Notes under the pieces: model-generated
Database searches by the model: none
What the model saw: only the letters and a program-made list of their open reading frames with translations
What the model was told of the DNA's origin: nothing
NCBI RefSeq assembly: GCF_013386825.1
Contig: NZ_JACARC010000034.1
Location: 100,032-164,031 of the forward strand
Direction of reading: 5' to 3'
From: Pseudomonas sp. IPO3778
Lineage (GTDB): Bacteria > Pseudomonadota > Gammaproteobacteria > Pseudomonadales > Pseudomonadaceae
Length of the DNA stretch: 64,000 bases
Position numbers and translations under genes: made by a program
Shown: positions 7,691-16,258 of the stretch, one piece after another
How the letters are laid out: each line of letters starts with the position of its first letter
Position numbering within the stretch: the stretch's first letter is position 1

Positions 7691-8083
7691 TCACCCGGCT
7701 TCTTTGGTGGGAACAACGGCGTCCGGCTCACGGTTGCCGATGCGTGACAGCACCGGCACCAAGGCAAAGCCCAGCACCACCGCCAGCGTGCCCGCCAGAA
7801 TCGCCATGGGCCCGCCCTTGATCGCGCCGTAGACGTTTTGCTGAGCGGCCATAGCCACCACAATCGGAATATAGATTGCCGCCCAGAACGTCAGGCCTTG
7901 CTCAGACTTGCCGACAAACAGGCCGCGCTTTTGCAAGTAGCTGCCCAGGCCGATCAGCAACAACATGGCGATACCCACGCCACCGACGTTGGCCGGAATG
8001 CCCATCCACTTGCCGAGCAACTCGCCCACAAACAGTCCCACCAGCGTACAGAACGCCAGGAACGCCACACCGTAAATGATCAT
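7691..8083 (-). CDS. madL: malonate transporter subunit MadL
   Basis: A 130-aa hydrophobic protein with four predicted helices (MIIYGVAFLAFCTLVGLFVGELLG at the start), the small subunit of the MadLM malonate uptake system. The ATG at 8083 is preceded by TTGAGGATAACC, a good ribosome site; a TTG five codons upstream is rejected. It is 67 bp after mdcH and directly before madM. Confidence 0.92.
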   Translation of the reverse strand: MIIYGVAFLAFCTLVGLFVGELLGKWMGIPANVGGVGIAMLLLIGLGSYLQKRGLFVGKSEQGLTFWAAIYIPIVVAMAAQQNVYGAIKGGPMAILAGTLAVVLGFALVPVLSRIGNREPDAVVPTKEAG

Positions 8084-8150
8084 GCTGGTTATCCTCAAAG
8101 TGCTTCATCGAAATTGTTGTTTTTGTGCTTCGAAAGCCTTGGGTGGTGCT

Positions 8151-9056
8151 TTATCGGTGGCGGTTCTCCTCCTCTCGCAGCAGGGCTTGCAAGGTGTCCA
8201 GGCGGGCGCCTTCGAAGGCGATGACGGTGCCTTGCTCGAACACCCGGCGCGCCAGGCCCGTGAGCACGGCGCCGGGGGGCAGTTCGAGGTGCAGGCGCAC
8301 GCCACGCTCATAGGCGCTTTGCACGGTGCCGCGCCAGTCGACGATGCGGCACATGTTGAAGGCCAGGTCGTCGCGCAGGTGCTCGGTGTTGTGGATCGGC
8401 CGGGCGCGGGTGCTGCTCAGATAGGTGATGGCCGGCGTTTTCAGTGTCACTTCAGCGAAGGCTTGAGCCAGCGCCTCAGCGGGTTTTTCCAGCAGCGCGC
8501 AATGGGACGGCACGCTGACGGCCAGGCGCTTGGCGACACCGTTGCCGCGAACCAGATGGGCAACTGCCGTCATGGCCTCGTCGCTGCCGGCGATGACCGT
8601 CTGGTTGTCGGCATTGATATTGGCCAAGTACACCGGGGTTTGCGGGCTATGGACCTGGGCGAGCAAGGCTTCGACGGTGGACAGGTCTGGGCCGATAAGG
8701 GCGGTCATGCCATAGCCGTGGGGATAGGCCTGTTGCATCAATTCGCCGCGCAGGCTGACCAGTTTAAGCGCGTCGGCAAAGTCCAAAGCCCCGGCAATCA
8801 CGGCAGCCGGGTAGGCGCCGATGGACAGCCCGGCGACGTAATCGGGGGTGTGTTCCAGCAAGCGCGCACTGGCGACGCCGGCAATCAACAGGCAGAGCTG
8901 CACCGCACGGGTCGAGGCCAGCGCTTCGGCGGAATCCAGCGCAAGCACATCCTCATTGAGGGCAGCACTGGCTTCGTCCAGCACCGCACGCGGCAGTTGC
9001 TGGAGCATGCCCGCACGCTGGGCGCCCTGCCCCGGAAACGCCAGGAGGCTGCTCAT
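8151..9056 (-). CDS. mdcH: malonate decarboxylase epsilon subunit, malonyl-CoA:ACP transferase
   Basis: A 301-aa acyltransferase of the FabD type. GQGAQ at the N-terminus (LLAFPGQGAQRAGML) and the nucleophile elbow GLSIG (VAGLSIGAYPAA) mark the Ser-His malonyl transferase site. MdcH transfers malonyl from CoA to the thiol of the prosthetic group on MdcC, priming the decarboxylase. The ATG at 9056 overlaps the mdcG stop as ATGA, and this start gives the standard MSSLLAFPGQ beginning. Translationally coupled to mdcG. Confidence 0.93.
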   Translation of the reverse strand: MSSLLAFPGQGAQRAGMLQQLPRAVLDEASAALNEDVLALDSAEALASTRAVQLCLLIAGVASARLLEHTPDYVAGLSIGAYPAAVIAGALDFADALKLVSLRGELMQQAYPHGYGMTALIGPDLSTVEALLAQVHSPQTPVYLANINADNQTVIAGSDEAMTAVAHLVRGNGVAKRLAVSVPSHCALLEKPAEALAQAFAEVTLKTPAITYLSSTRARPIHNTEHLRDDLAFNMCRIVDWRGTVQSAYERGVRLHLELPPGAVLTGLARRVFEQGTVIAFEGARLDTLQALLREEENRHR

Positions 9057-9649
9057 GCCACGGCCTGCCACGGGTCGGTCACTAACTGCGCGCCGCTGGC
9101 ATTTTTCAGCAGCACGCGGCGTGAACCACCCGCCCACTCACGCAACGCGACCGCGCCAAAAGGCGTTTGCAGTTGCAGGTCCACGGCGCACACCGCGGTG
9201 TCGAGTATCGCCAGCAGGTCCTCTGCATCGCCGCGATCAAGCCGCCCGGGCGTGCGCAAAATCAAATCCAGGTCACTCTTGGCGTGCAGCGCTTCAATGC
9301 CGCTGGCCAGTTCGAAACCGGCACTGCCGGTGACGCCCCACGGCTCGTTCGCCAACACCGGCCGCAGTTGCGCGAGTGCCTCCAACGCCGGCAAATCCCG
9401 TGGCGAGATTACGCCGCGCAGGGCTTCCGGTACCACGCGCCGCTGCACCGCCGACATCGGCATCACGGCGGCGAACCGCTGCTCACGCAAGCGCCCACGC
9501 ACACCCACTGCCACCTGGCCCGGCGGCGCAATGGCACGCCGCACCACCACCGGATGCCCGGCGTCCAACGCTTCCAGCACCCAGGCCGGAGCATCCTCGG
9601 GCGCATGCGCCGGAGTCATGCCCCAGAGCAAGTCGTGGGCGTTCACCAT
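9053..9649 (-). CDS. mdcG: phosphoribosyl-dephospho-CoA transferase (malonate decarboxylase holo-ACP synthase)
   Basis: A 198-aa nucleotidyltransferase-fold enzyme that attaches the 2'-(5''-phosphoribosyl)-3'-dephospho-CoA prosthetic group to the serine of MdcC. The HAKSDLDLILRTPG segment (about residues 130-143) contains the two metal-binding Asp residues of the NTase fold. The ATG at 9649 overlaps the end of mdcE by 7 bp; longer in-frame starts would run deep into mdcE. It works after MdcB has made the triphosphoribosyl precursor. Confidence 0.92.
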   Translation of the reverse strand: MVNAHDLLWGMTPAHAPEDAPAWVLEALDAGHPVVVRRAIAPPGQVAVGVRGRLREQRFAAVMPMSAVQRRVVPEALRGVISPRDLPALEALAQLRPVLANEPWGVTGSAGFELASGIEALHAKSDLDLILRTPGRLDRGDAEDLLAILDTAVCAVDLQLQTPFGAVALREWAGGSRRVLLKNASGAQLVTDPWQAVA

Positions 9650-10419
9650 TGCTCCCGCAGCAGTTGGCGCACGTGGCTGGAGGCGGCGCGGTTGGTGGCG
9701 CCCAGGCGACCGCTCAGGTCGCGGCCACCCGCTTGCACATCCTTGATCGCGTGCACCAGGCAATCACTGACGCGCACCACATCGTCGGCGCTGGGTTGCT
9801 CAATCTGGCTGACCGACAAGGTCTCCCAGAGCAAACCGAGGCTGGCATAACTGTCGATGTCATAGGCCATCGGCGGCACGCTGGCGGCCAGGGCTTCCAG
9901 CTCTTCGACACTGCGCAGGGTCACCCGCGCGGCCGAGGCCTTGCCCATGGCATGCACCATCACGCCCGGGTCGCGCAGGGCAATCAGGCGATTGGCCTGG
10001 TATCCGTGGGCGAGGAAGGCGCCGGACATCGCCTTGCCCACCAGCAGCGCGATCACCGGGTGACCGGCCAGGCGCGCACGGGCGTAGCTGTCGGCGGCGG
10101 CGGCCAATGCCTGGTGAATGCCCAAGGCTTCTTCGCGACGGCCATAAGCCTGGCTCGGCACATCGACGATGGCGATCAGCGGACGCTTGTCGCCGGTGTT
10201 GATCGCTTCGTCCACCGCCTTGGCCAAGCCCCAGCCTTCGAGTAAACCGACTTCACCGTTGCGAGCGCGAGGAAAGCGATTGTCTGGATCGGTGACCACG
10301 GCAATAAAGCGCACGGGCTGATCACCGAGTACACCGTCGGCGACTTTCAGCGAGTTCGGCAAACCACCCACAGGCGTTGCATCGCCGCTCAACGCGTTGA
10401 ACCACTGCAAACCTCTCAT
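9643..10419 (-). CDS. mdcE: malonate decarboxylase gamma subunit
   Basis: A 258-aa crotonase-fold subunit. With MdcD it forms the malonyl-S-ACP decarboxylase that releases CO2 and leaves acetyl-S-ACP. Characteristic stretches are GDQPVRFIAVVTDPDNRFPRA and GLLEGWGLAKAVDEAI. It overlaps the mdcD stop by 4 bp (ATGA), consistent with stoichiometric translation of the two halves. Related to carboxyltransferase domains of biotin enzymes, although this system is biotin independent (no biotin carrier or sodium pump genes occur in the cluster). Confidence 0.93.
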   Translation of the reverse strand: MRGLQWFNALSGDATPVGGLPNSLKVADGVLGDQPVRFIAVVTDPDNRFPRARNGEVGLLEGWGLAKAVDEAINTGDKRPLIAIVDVPSQAYGRREEALGIHQALAAAADSYARARLAGHPVIALLVGKAMSGAFLAHGYQANRLIALRDPGVMVHAMGKASAARVTLRSVEELEALAASVPPMAYDIDSYASLGLLWETLSVSQIEQPSADDVVRVSDCLVHAIKDVQAGGRDLSGRLGATNRAASSHVRQLLREQW

Positions 10420-11258
10420 GAGCGTTCTCCCTGATACAGATCGCGAACCGTCGCCGGGTCGATTTGCGGTTCGGCGTTCAGTGCTGCCAAGCGTTCCAGA
10501 TAGTGTTCCACCTGACGGCTGCGCTGGTTTTCCGGCAAGCCCTGGTGCAGCAGTTCAGTGACGTGCTGCTGAATCTGCGCCACGTCGTCAGCCACATACC
10601 GGTCGGCCAAGCCACTGTTGAAGCGCTGTTCGCCGCCGGTCAGGCTCCAGATGAAGGGCCGGTCGCGGGAGTCGTATTCCTCAAGCCCGGCTTCCTGTTC
10701 GATCACCTGCGGGCCGTTCAGACCCAGGCGCGCCTCGCGGGTCACCAGCAGGTAACTGCACAGGCCGGCCGCGATGGACATGCCACCAAAACAACCCACG
10801 CTGCCCGCCACCACACCGATCACCGGCTGGTACTGGCGCAGGTCGACAATTGCCGCGTGAATATCGGCAATCGCTGCCAGGCCCAGGTTGGCTTCCTGCA
10901 AGCGCACGCCGCCGGTTTCCAGCAGCAGGATGGCGCGGGTCGGGATGCCGTTGCGGTTGTCTTCAGCGGCCAGCTCCAGGGCGCCGGCCATCTTTGCGCC
11001 GCCGACTTCACCGAGGCTGCCGCCCTGGAAATTGCCTTCGATGGCCGCAATGACCACCGGCAACCCGTCGATGCTGCCCTTGGCGATCACCACGCCGTCG
11101 TCGGCCTGAGGCACCACGCCCTGGCGGCTCAGCCAGGGGGACATGACGCGCTGGAACGGGTCGATCAATTCGCGATAGCTGCCCGCATCGAGCAAGGCCT
11201 TGGCCCGCTGCCGGGCGCCAAGTTCGACGAAACTGTGGGTGTTCAGCAAGTCAGTCAT
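10416..11258 (-). CDS. mdcD: malonate decarboxylase beta subunit
   Basis: A 280-aa carboxyltransferase-like subunit that pairs with MdcE to decarboxylate malonyl-S-ACP. It has GNFQGGSLGEVGGAKMAGALELA and GGVRLQEANLGLAAIADIHAAI, the glycine-rich oxyanion regions of the family. The start ATG overlaps the end of mdcC by 8 bp. Length matches other MdcD proteins. Confidence 0.93.
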   Translation of the reverse strand: MTDLLNTHSFVELGARQRAKALLDAGSYRELIDPFQRVMSPWLSRQGVVPQADDGVVIAKGSIDGLPVVIAAIEGNFQGGSLGEVGGAKMAGALELAAEDNRNGIPTRAILLLETGGVRLQEANLGLAAIADIHAAIVDLRQYQPVIGVVAGSVGCFGGMSIAAGLCSYLLVTREARLGLNGPQVIEQEAGLEEYDSRDRPFIWSLTGGEQRFNSGLADRYVADDVAQIQQHVTELLHQGLPENQRSRQVEHYLERLAALNAEPQIDPATVRDLYQGERS

Positions 11259-11550
11259 GACCGATCTCCTCGAAGCCCTGCTCCAGGCGCAAGCGCACCA
11301 CGCCGGGAGTGGCGCCGAAGTCGTGGATATCGATGTTCAGTGCGGGCGGTGTCTGCTCCTGGAAGATTCGTTCAAACAGGTGCTGCCAACGTAGCTGCGC
11401 GCCGTTCACCGAGGTTTGCACCTGAATCGTCAGGGTGCCGGCAGTGCCCGGTTCCAGCAGCACTTCCAGGTCGCCGGAGCCGACACAACCCACCAGCGCA
11501 CGGCCCTTGGCGGGCGGCCCGGCGGGGAATTCAAAGGATAAGGTTTCCAT
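11251..11550 (-). CDS. mdcC: malonate decarboxylase acyl carrier protein (delta subunit)
   Basis: A 99-aa carrier protein that bears a dephospho-CoA-derived prosthetic group on a serine; the likely residue is in VGCVGSGDLEVLLEP. The acyl groups (acetyl, malonyl) ride on it through the cycle. The ATG at 11550 shares its A with the mdcB TGA; a GTG one codon upstream is also possible. Order mdcB-mdcC-mdcD is compact with overlaps on both sides. Confidence 0.92.
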   Translation of the reverse strand: METLSFEFPAGPPAKGRALVGCVGSGDLEVLLEPGTAGTLTIQVQTSVNGAQLRWQHLFERIFQEQTPPALNIDIHDFGATPGVVRLRLEQGFEEIGHD

Positions 11551-12398
11551 CACAGCGCTCCGTCGAGGCGGTCGATAAACAGGCAGGCGGCCAACAGGTC
11601 GGCGGCGCCACCAGGGGAGGCATTCAGCGCCAGCAGTTGCTGGTCCAGCTCATGCAGTTGGCGGCGGCCGGCGAGGCTTGCGCTGCCACCGGCGTCCAGC
11701 ACCGCTTGGGCACCTTGCTGCATGGCCTGCAAGCCTTCGGGGCCGGCGCGATAGAGCACACAGGTGTCGGCCAGGTCGGTCATGATCGCCAGTAAGGCAT
11801 CGAGCCGCGCGTTCTGTTCGCCGTGTTGGTGCAGGCGGCTTTTTTTCAGTTGTGGCAGGCCGCGTTGCAGCACCGAGGGGAAGCCCAGTTGCGCTTCTTC
11901 ACGGGCACCGCGAGCGCCATAACGTTGTGCGACTTGGGCGCCGTGGCTCAGGGGCTGCGGCGCGTAGCGATCGTTGAGCAGCGCCAGGCGGGCCGCGCGC
12001 AAAGCCACTGCGCCGGGGGTGCTGGACTCGGGTTGCAGGGCGGCGGCGGCCACTAATAAGCCAAGTGCCCAAATCGCGCCGCGATGGGTGTTTACGCCGC
12101 TGGTGGTGACGAGCATCGCCTCTTCGCCTTCGCGACCGATCCGCCCAAGGGCTTCACGCAAGGGCAAACCGACGTCGCCAAACTCAATAGCCGCTTCGGC
12201 CATTTCCTTGAACGCCGGCCACAACGACAGTGCCGAGGCGTGCATCAAGCCGAGGTGCAAATCGGTATGGGCGCCGTTGCCGCGTCGGTCCACCAGCGCC
12301 GGTTTTGGCGACAGATCGGCTTCATCAATCAAGGCGTCGACGGCCATGTCGGCCAGGCGTTCGGCCAGGGTCAGGTCGTGCAGTTTGAGTGCGTGCAT
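11550..12398 (-). CDS. mdcB: triphosphoribosyl-dephospho-CoA synthase
   Basis: A 282-aa enzyme of the CitG/MdcB family that makes the prosthetic-group precursor from ATP and dephospho-CoA. Family stretches include [34 protein letters not shown] and [16 protein letters not shown]. Its ATG follows the mdcA TAA with no base between, so translation is probably coupled to mdcA. Confidence 0.92.
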   Translation of the reverse strand: MHALKLHDLTLAERLADMAVDALIDEADLSPKPALVDRRGNGAHTDLHLGLMHASALSLWPAFKEMAEAAIEFGDVGLPLREALGRIGREGEEAMLVTTSGVNTHRGAIWALGLLVAAAALQPESSTPGAVALRAARLALLNDRYAPQPLSHGAQVAQRYGARGAREEAQLGFPSVLQRGLPQLKKSRLHQHGEQNARLDALLAIMTDLADTCVLYRAGPEGLQAMQQGAQAVLDAGGSASLAGRRQLHELDQQLLALNASPGGAADLLAACLFIDRLDGAL

Positions 12399-14069
12399 TT
12401 ACCAGCTCCTGAACTTGGCGGGCGGGTTGTACAAACCACCGGACCACGCCACCAGATCGGCCACGCTCTTGGCGGCGAGCAGCTCGCGGGTGGCGTCGGT
12501 GCGGCGGATGCCGAGGTCTTCGGGCAACGCGATCAACCCTTCGCGGCGCATGCGCGCGGTGTCTTTGGGGTTGTGACGCATGCCGATGGCGGTAACGCCT
12601 GCGACGGCAGCGATCATCGCCTGGCGCTCTTCGAGGGAGCGGGCCTTGTACAGGTAGGCGATGCCTTCTTCGGTGAGCAAGTGGGTGACGTCATCGCCGT
12701 AGATCATGATCGGCGCCAGGGGCATGCCGCTTTTGCGTGCAACTTCTACCGCGTCGAGGGTTTCGACGAAGGTCGGTTTGCCGCCTTCCTGGAAGGTCTC
12801 GACCATTTGCACCACCAGCTTCTTGCCGCGTTCGAGCAAGGCTTCCGGGGCATCGTCGTGGCGCATATCGAGCCAGGCCGGCGTGCCGTGGCGGCGACCG
12901 CGTGGGTCGTGGCCCATGTTCGGCGCCCCGCCAAAACCGGCAAGGCGGCCACGTGTGACCGTGGAGGAATGCCCGTCGCCATCGACCTGCAAGGTGGCCC
13001 CGATAAACAGGTCCACCGCGTATTGCCCAGCCAGTTGGCAGAACATCCGGTTGGAACGCAGCGAGCCATCGCGACCGGTGAAGAACACATCCGGCCGGGC
13101 GGCAATGTAGTTTTCCATGCCCAGTTCGGTGCCGAAGCAATGCACGCTTTCCACCCAGCCACTTTCAATCGCGGGGATCAGGGTTGGGTGTGGGTTTAGG
13201 GTCCAGTTGCGGCAAATCTTGCCCTTAAGACCCAGGGATTCACCGTAGGTTGGCAGGATCAATTCAATGGCCGCGGTGTTGAAACCGATGCCGTGGTTCA
13301 GGGACTGAACGTTGTGTTTTTCGTAGATTCCACGGATCGCCATCATCGCCATCAACACATGCACTGGCTTGATATGGCGTGGGTCGCGGGTGAACAGCGG
13401 TTCGATGTAGAAAGGCTTGTCGGCGACCACCACGAAGTCGACCCAACTGGCGGGGATGTCGACGCGGGGCAGGTCGGTGACGTCATCCACCAACTGGTTG
13501 ACCTGGACGATGACGATGCCGTCGCTGAAAGCGGCCGGCTCGATCAGCGCGGGCGTGTCTTCCGTGCTGGGGCCGGTGTAGATATTACCGGCGCGGTCGG
13601 CCATGAAACCGGCGGACAGGACCACGTTGGGAATCAGGTCCACCACCAGTCGGGCGTAGAGTTCGATGTAAGTGTGAATCGCGCCGATTTCCAGCAGGCC
13701 GTCTTCCAGCAACTGGCTGATGCGCAGGGATTGAGTGCCGGCGAAGGAGAAATCCAGCTTGCGGGCGATGCCCTTTTCAAACAGGTCCAGGTGCTCGGAG
13801 CGCCCGACGCTGGGCATGATCATGTGCAGATCGTGAAGCTTGGCGGGGTCGGTCTTGGCCAGGGAGCGGGAGAGGAAATCCGCCTGCTTCTGGTTGTTGC
13901 CTTCCAGCACCACACGGTCGCCGGGGAGGATCAGGGCTTCCAGGGCTTCGACGATGCGGTCGCTGGGGAGCACGGCGCCATCGGCGAAGGATCGCACCAG
14001 TGCGAGCCGGCGCTGCTTCTCATCGCGCCGCCGCGTCCAGCGCGAATCGGGGGAAGTTGTTGTTGTCAT
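12399..14069 (-). CDS. mdcA: malonate decarboxylase alpha subunit, acetyl-S-ACP:malonate ACP transferase
   Basis: A 556-aa subunit that swaps the acetyl group on MdcC for malonate, giving malonyl-S-ACP and free acetate. It resembles CoA-transferases, with motifs such as LEGNNQKQADFLSRSLAKTD, SAGFMADRAGNIYTGPSTED and GMRHNPKDTARMRREGL. It is the first gene of the operon. GTGGAGCGACC precedes the ATG. The likely MdcR-controlled promoter lies in the 290 bp upstream. Confidence 0.94.
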   Translation of the reverse strand: MTTTTSPDSRWTRRRDEKQRRLALVRSFADGAVLPSDRIVEALEALILPGDRVVLEGNNQKQADFLSRSLAKTDPAKLHDLHMIMPSVGRSEHLDLFEKGIARKLDFSFAGTQSLRISQLLEDGLLEIGAIHTYIELYARLVVDLIPNVVLSAGFMADRAGNIYTGPSTEDTPALIEPAAFSDGIVIVQVNQLVDDVTDLPRVDIPASWVDFVVVADKPFYIEPLFTRDPRHIKPVHVLMAMMAIRGIYEKHNVQSLNHGIGFNTAAIELILPTYGESLGLKGKICRNWTLNPHPTLIPAIESGWVESVHCFGTELGMENYIAARPDVFFTGRDGSLRSNRMFCQLAGQYAVDLFIGATLQVDGDGHSSTVTRGRLAGFGGAPNMGHDPRGRRHGTPAWLDMRHDDAPEALLERGKKLVVQMVETFQEGGKPTFVETLDAVEVARKSGMPLAPIMIYGDDVTHLLTEEGIAYLYKARSLEERQAMIAAVAGVTAIGMRHNPKDTARMRREGLIALPEDLGIRRTDATRELLAAKSVADLVAWSGGLYNPPAKFRSW

Positions 14070-14151
14070 GGTCGCTCCACGGGATGTGCTGTCGTGGGCT
14101 GTACCTTAGGAGGGTATTGGGGGGGCATCAATCAAGCTGGGCGGTGGATCG

Positions 14152-14166
14152 TTACGATTGGCGTAA
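14152..14166. promoter_or_regulatory. LysR-type T-N11-A palindrome upstream of mdcA (candidate MdcR box)
   Basis: TTACG-N5-CGTAA is a perfect inverted repeat containing the T-N11-A core typical of LysR-family sites. Its inner edge is 83 bp upstream of the mdcA ATG, a usual distance for activation by an LTTR. Assignment to MdcR is inference. Confidence 0.55.
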
Positions 14167-14209
14167 TGGTTCATCAGCAAACGCTGGTTTGGAACCGACA
14201 GAAATCAAA

Positions 14210-14296
14210 TGTGGGAGCTGGCTTGCCTGCGATGGCATCGCTGCGGTGAGCCTGACTCGCCGAGTCGCCCGCATCGCAGGCAAGCCAGCTCGCACA
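14210..14296. repeat. REPIN (class TGTGGGAGCTGGCTTGCC)
   Basis: Inverted arms TGTGGGAGCTGGCTTGCC / GGCAAGCCAGCTCGCACA lie between the mdcA promoter and the accessory island, one mismatch in the right arm. Confidence 0.88.
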
Positions 14297-14319
14297 ATTT
14301 GATCGGTGGTGCTGGCAAT

Positions 14320-14337
14320 AGTCCCAAAAAGGGAACG
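14320..14337. repeat. 18-bp motif AGTCCCAAAAAGGGAACG, left copy
   Basis: An 18-bp sequence with a palindromic TCCC-N5-GGGA core. The identical 18 bases recur at 16259-16276, upstream of the nucleotidyltransferase gene, and a flipped version is at 16280-16298. This copy lies 24 bp beyond the 3' end of the 7-TM gene. The two same-orientation copies enclose the module. Confidence 0.75.
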
Positions 14338-14360
14338 TTGGGCCGCTCATTAATCGTCAT

Positions 14361-15104
14361 CTATATGATGCGGTGAATAATTTTGGCCCGACTGTAAGCA
14401 GCGAACAGTCTCAATGCGCCAGCCAGTCCGGCACCTATCAAACCGATCAACGTAAAAACCCAAATGCTGGCAAGCTCCCACACGCCTGAAAGCGCTTGCG
14501 CATAGATAATTAAAATAAACACAAAAAATAAGAACAGCAGTATTCCAGCCAAAGCTTCATATCGCATAATTTTGTGACGACATGCTGTTATCACCCATCC
14601 GATTAATGCCCCGAGAGATGTCACCAACATGCCAGAAAGCTCATGCTCTGTTGCCACTGTTCGCCCCAGAAATTCAGAGACTAAACAGAATGAAAATATC
14701 GACAAAGATGAAAGCCCGACAAATACAAACGCGCAATCATAAAAGTTAAATAAGCCATCTCGAAACTTAATGTCTTCTGATTTACTCACGTCTTCGGTGA
14801 TCGCAACCGCGAGTAGGCCAGCTCCAAGCCCTCCCAATGTCATCACGACAAAATTAGTGATCACTCCTTTCAGCACGTCTTGATGAACTTTCATATTGAT
14901 ATATTCGACGTACATCAGGATGCCTACCGCACCGATCGTCGAAATGAGAAAACCCCAGAGTTTTCTGCGCCCGGAATTTGAGTCATACATAGTCACAGCG
15001 GCAGTCAGTGACAGCACGATCCCCCACCAAATTAATGCACCTGTAAAAGCAGATTTATTATAAAGAGCTGCAAAGTCTCTGACGAACCCATCTATAAACC
15101 ACAT
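14361..15104 (-). CDS. hypothetical 7-TM membrane protein of the island
   Basis: A 247-aa protein with about seven hydrophobic helices, for example GALIWWGIVLSLTAAV, FVVMTLGGLGAGLLAVAI, AFVFVGLSSLSIFSFCL and ILLFLFFVFILIIYAQAL. A short charged loop DVSKSEDIKFRDG sits in the middle. I do not recognise the family. The ATG at 15104 is chosen because GGGAAGGAG stands 8 bp before it; a start six codons upstream lacks such a site. Base composition is clearly AT-richer than the mdc or chp genes, a sign of transfer. It follows the HEPN gene on the same strand after 113 bp and may belong to the same module. A hairpin CGATAAA-N10-TTTATCG lies just before its ribosome site. Confidence 0.8.
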   Translation of the reverse strand: MWFIDGFVRDFAALYNKSAFTGALIWWGIVLSLTAAVTMYDSNSGRRKLWGFLISTIGAVGILMYVEYINMKVHQDVLKGVITNFVVMTLGGLGAGLLAVAITEDVSKSEDIKFRDGLFNFYDCAFVFVGLSSLSIFSFCLVSEFLGRTVATEHELSGMLVTSLGALIGWVITACRHKIMRYEALAGILLFLFFVFILIIYAQALSGVWELASIWVFTLIGLIGAGLAGALRLFAAYSRAKIIHRII

Positions 15105-15217
15105 AATCAAGCTCCTTCCCAACGATAAAAAACACCTTCTTTATCGGCAGGCGCCTGACAAACTTTACCTCATACCAACCTCTCATAGGTTGTTTGACCA
15201 TACTCTTCCTGAGTTGA

Positions 15218-15652
15218 TTAATTCCGGTATTGGAACGCAAGCGCCTCTTCAACTTTCCCTGCCAAAGCTTGCGTGCTTTCAACAAGATGTCCGAGCAAAG
15301 CTTCATCCTCATCCATATACCCTTCATATTCCGCCAGGTTGCGGCGCTCGTGGCATAGCGCAAACAGTCTCACCTGGACCTTGCTGGCTCCGGAAGTATG
15401 AACCAGGGATTGGAACACCAGATAGCGCTTGTCCGAGCGATAGCCGTGCAAGCGCAAGGCTGTCAGGGCGACTGCATGGGCGGCGTTGTAGGCCAGATCA
15501 AAACGGCTGGCGAACGATAATTGCGGAGTTTTGGCGTCCTTCAATCGATCCCGGGCTGAGCGCATCAACCCGTCACATTCCTTTCGATCCGGAGGCTCCG
15601 CCTTCAAGCCACCACTACGTTGCAAGTTCTCCAGATTCGCGTTGCTGTCCAT
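15218..15652 (-). CDS. HEPN-domain protein, partner of the adjacent nucleotidyltransferase
   Basis: A 144-aa helical protein with the layout of small HEPN proteins: helices around LAYNAAHAVALTALRLHGY and a C-terminal helix LLGHLVESTQALAGKVEEAL. The HEPN motif region reads H-E-R-R-N-L-A-E-Y (residues 101-109), where Tyr takes the place of the catalytic His of RX4-6H RNases, so nuclease activity is uncertain. Its start lies inside the nucleotidyltransferase gene (38-bp overlap). Such HEPN/MNT pairs often act as toxin-antitoxin or abortive-infection modules in which the MNT protein modifies the HEPN protein. Family call is by pattern, not by search. Confidence 0.7.
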   Translation of the reverse strand: MDSNANLENLQRSGGLKAEPPDRKECDGLMRSARDRLKDAKTPQLSFASRFDLAYNAAHAVALTALRLHGYRSDKRYLVFQSLVHTSGASKVQVRLFALCHERRNLAEYEGYMDEDEALLGHLVESTQALAGKVEEALAFQYRN

Positions 15653-16244
15653 CCTTGGACTCCAAGGGGTTTTCCCCAATCAGGTTGATCTTGTCCTGCT
15701 CCGCCACCCGCTGCACAAAACTGTTCCCGGCATTCCATTTGCCGATCCAGTCTTCGGGGGTATAGAGCGTCGGGTTGATGGTGCGGCCCAGTTGCTCTTC
15801 CAGCGGCATGAGCTGCTCCATGACTTCACTGTAGTTGAGGCTTTCGCCGATCAGCATCAGATCTATGTCACTGGATGAGTGCGCCTCACCCTTGGCGATA
15901 GAGCCGTAAATAAATGCCCACTTCAGTTGCGCGGCAAAGGGAGCCAGTGCGTTGCGCAATGGCTCATCCAGGCTCAGGGTCTTGCGCACGATGGCCAACA
16001 GCTCCGAATAAATGGGGCACTGCGGATTGGCCTGGTAGTGGGTTTGGTTACCCTGGCGTGTCACCGTCAGGATGCCTGCCAACTGCAAACGCTCCAGCTC
16101 GCGGGTCAGGCTGCCCTTGCCCACCTTTGCCCAGCGGGCGATTTCATTGGTGAAGAAGCTTTGGTCGGGCTTGCCAAAGAGCAAGCCCAAGACTTTTTGC
16201 TGGGTCACGGTGAAGAGCGCAGTACTAAGGGGCAAGGTTTGCAT
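15615..16244 (-). CDS. winged-HTH plus minimal nucleotidyltransferase protein
   Basis: A 209-aa protein with two parts. Residues 11-75 form an ArsR/MarR-like winged helix (FFTNEIARWAKVGKGSLTRELERLQLAGILTV). Residues 105-190 form a DNA polymerase beta-type nucleotidyltransferase with GSIAKGEAHSSSDIDLMLIG: G114-S115 and the metal-binding D126 and D128 are all present, so it looks active. It probably regulates its own promoter through the wHTH and adenylylates or otherwise neutralises the HEPN partner. The palindromes at 16260-16296 stand directly upstream of its ATG and are the obvious operator. Confidence 0.8.
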   Translation of the reverse strand: MQTLPLSTALFTVTQQKVLGLLFGKPDQSFFTNEIARWAKVGKGSLTRELERLQLAGILTVTRQGNQTHYQANPQCPIYSELLAIVRKTLSLDEPLRNALAPFAAQLKWAFIYGSIAKGEAHSSSDIDLMLIGESLNYSEVMEQLMPLEEQLGRTINPTLYTPEDWIGKWNAGNSFVQRVAEQDKINLIGENPLESKDGQQRESGELAT

Positions 16245-16258
16245 GACTGTGATCGAAG

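Noticed and set aside
8076-9746. Long open frame opposite mdcH and mdcG
   Set aside because: Antisense to two well-supported genes; low-complexity translation.
15058-15363. Small basic ORF between the 7-TM and HEPN genes
   Set aside because: Overlaps both neighbours in another frame, has no good ribosome site and no similarity to known small proteins.
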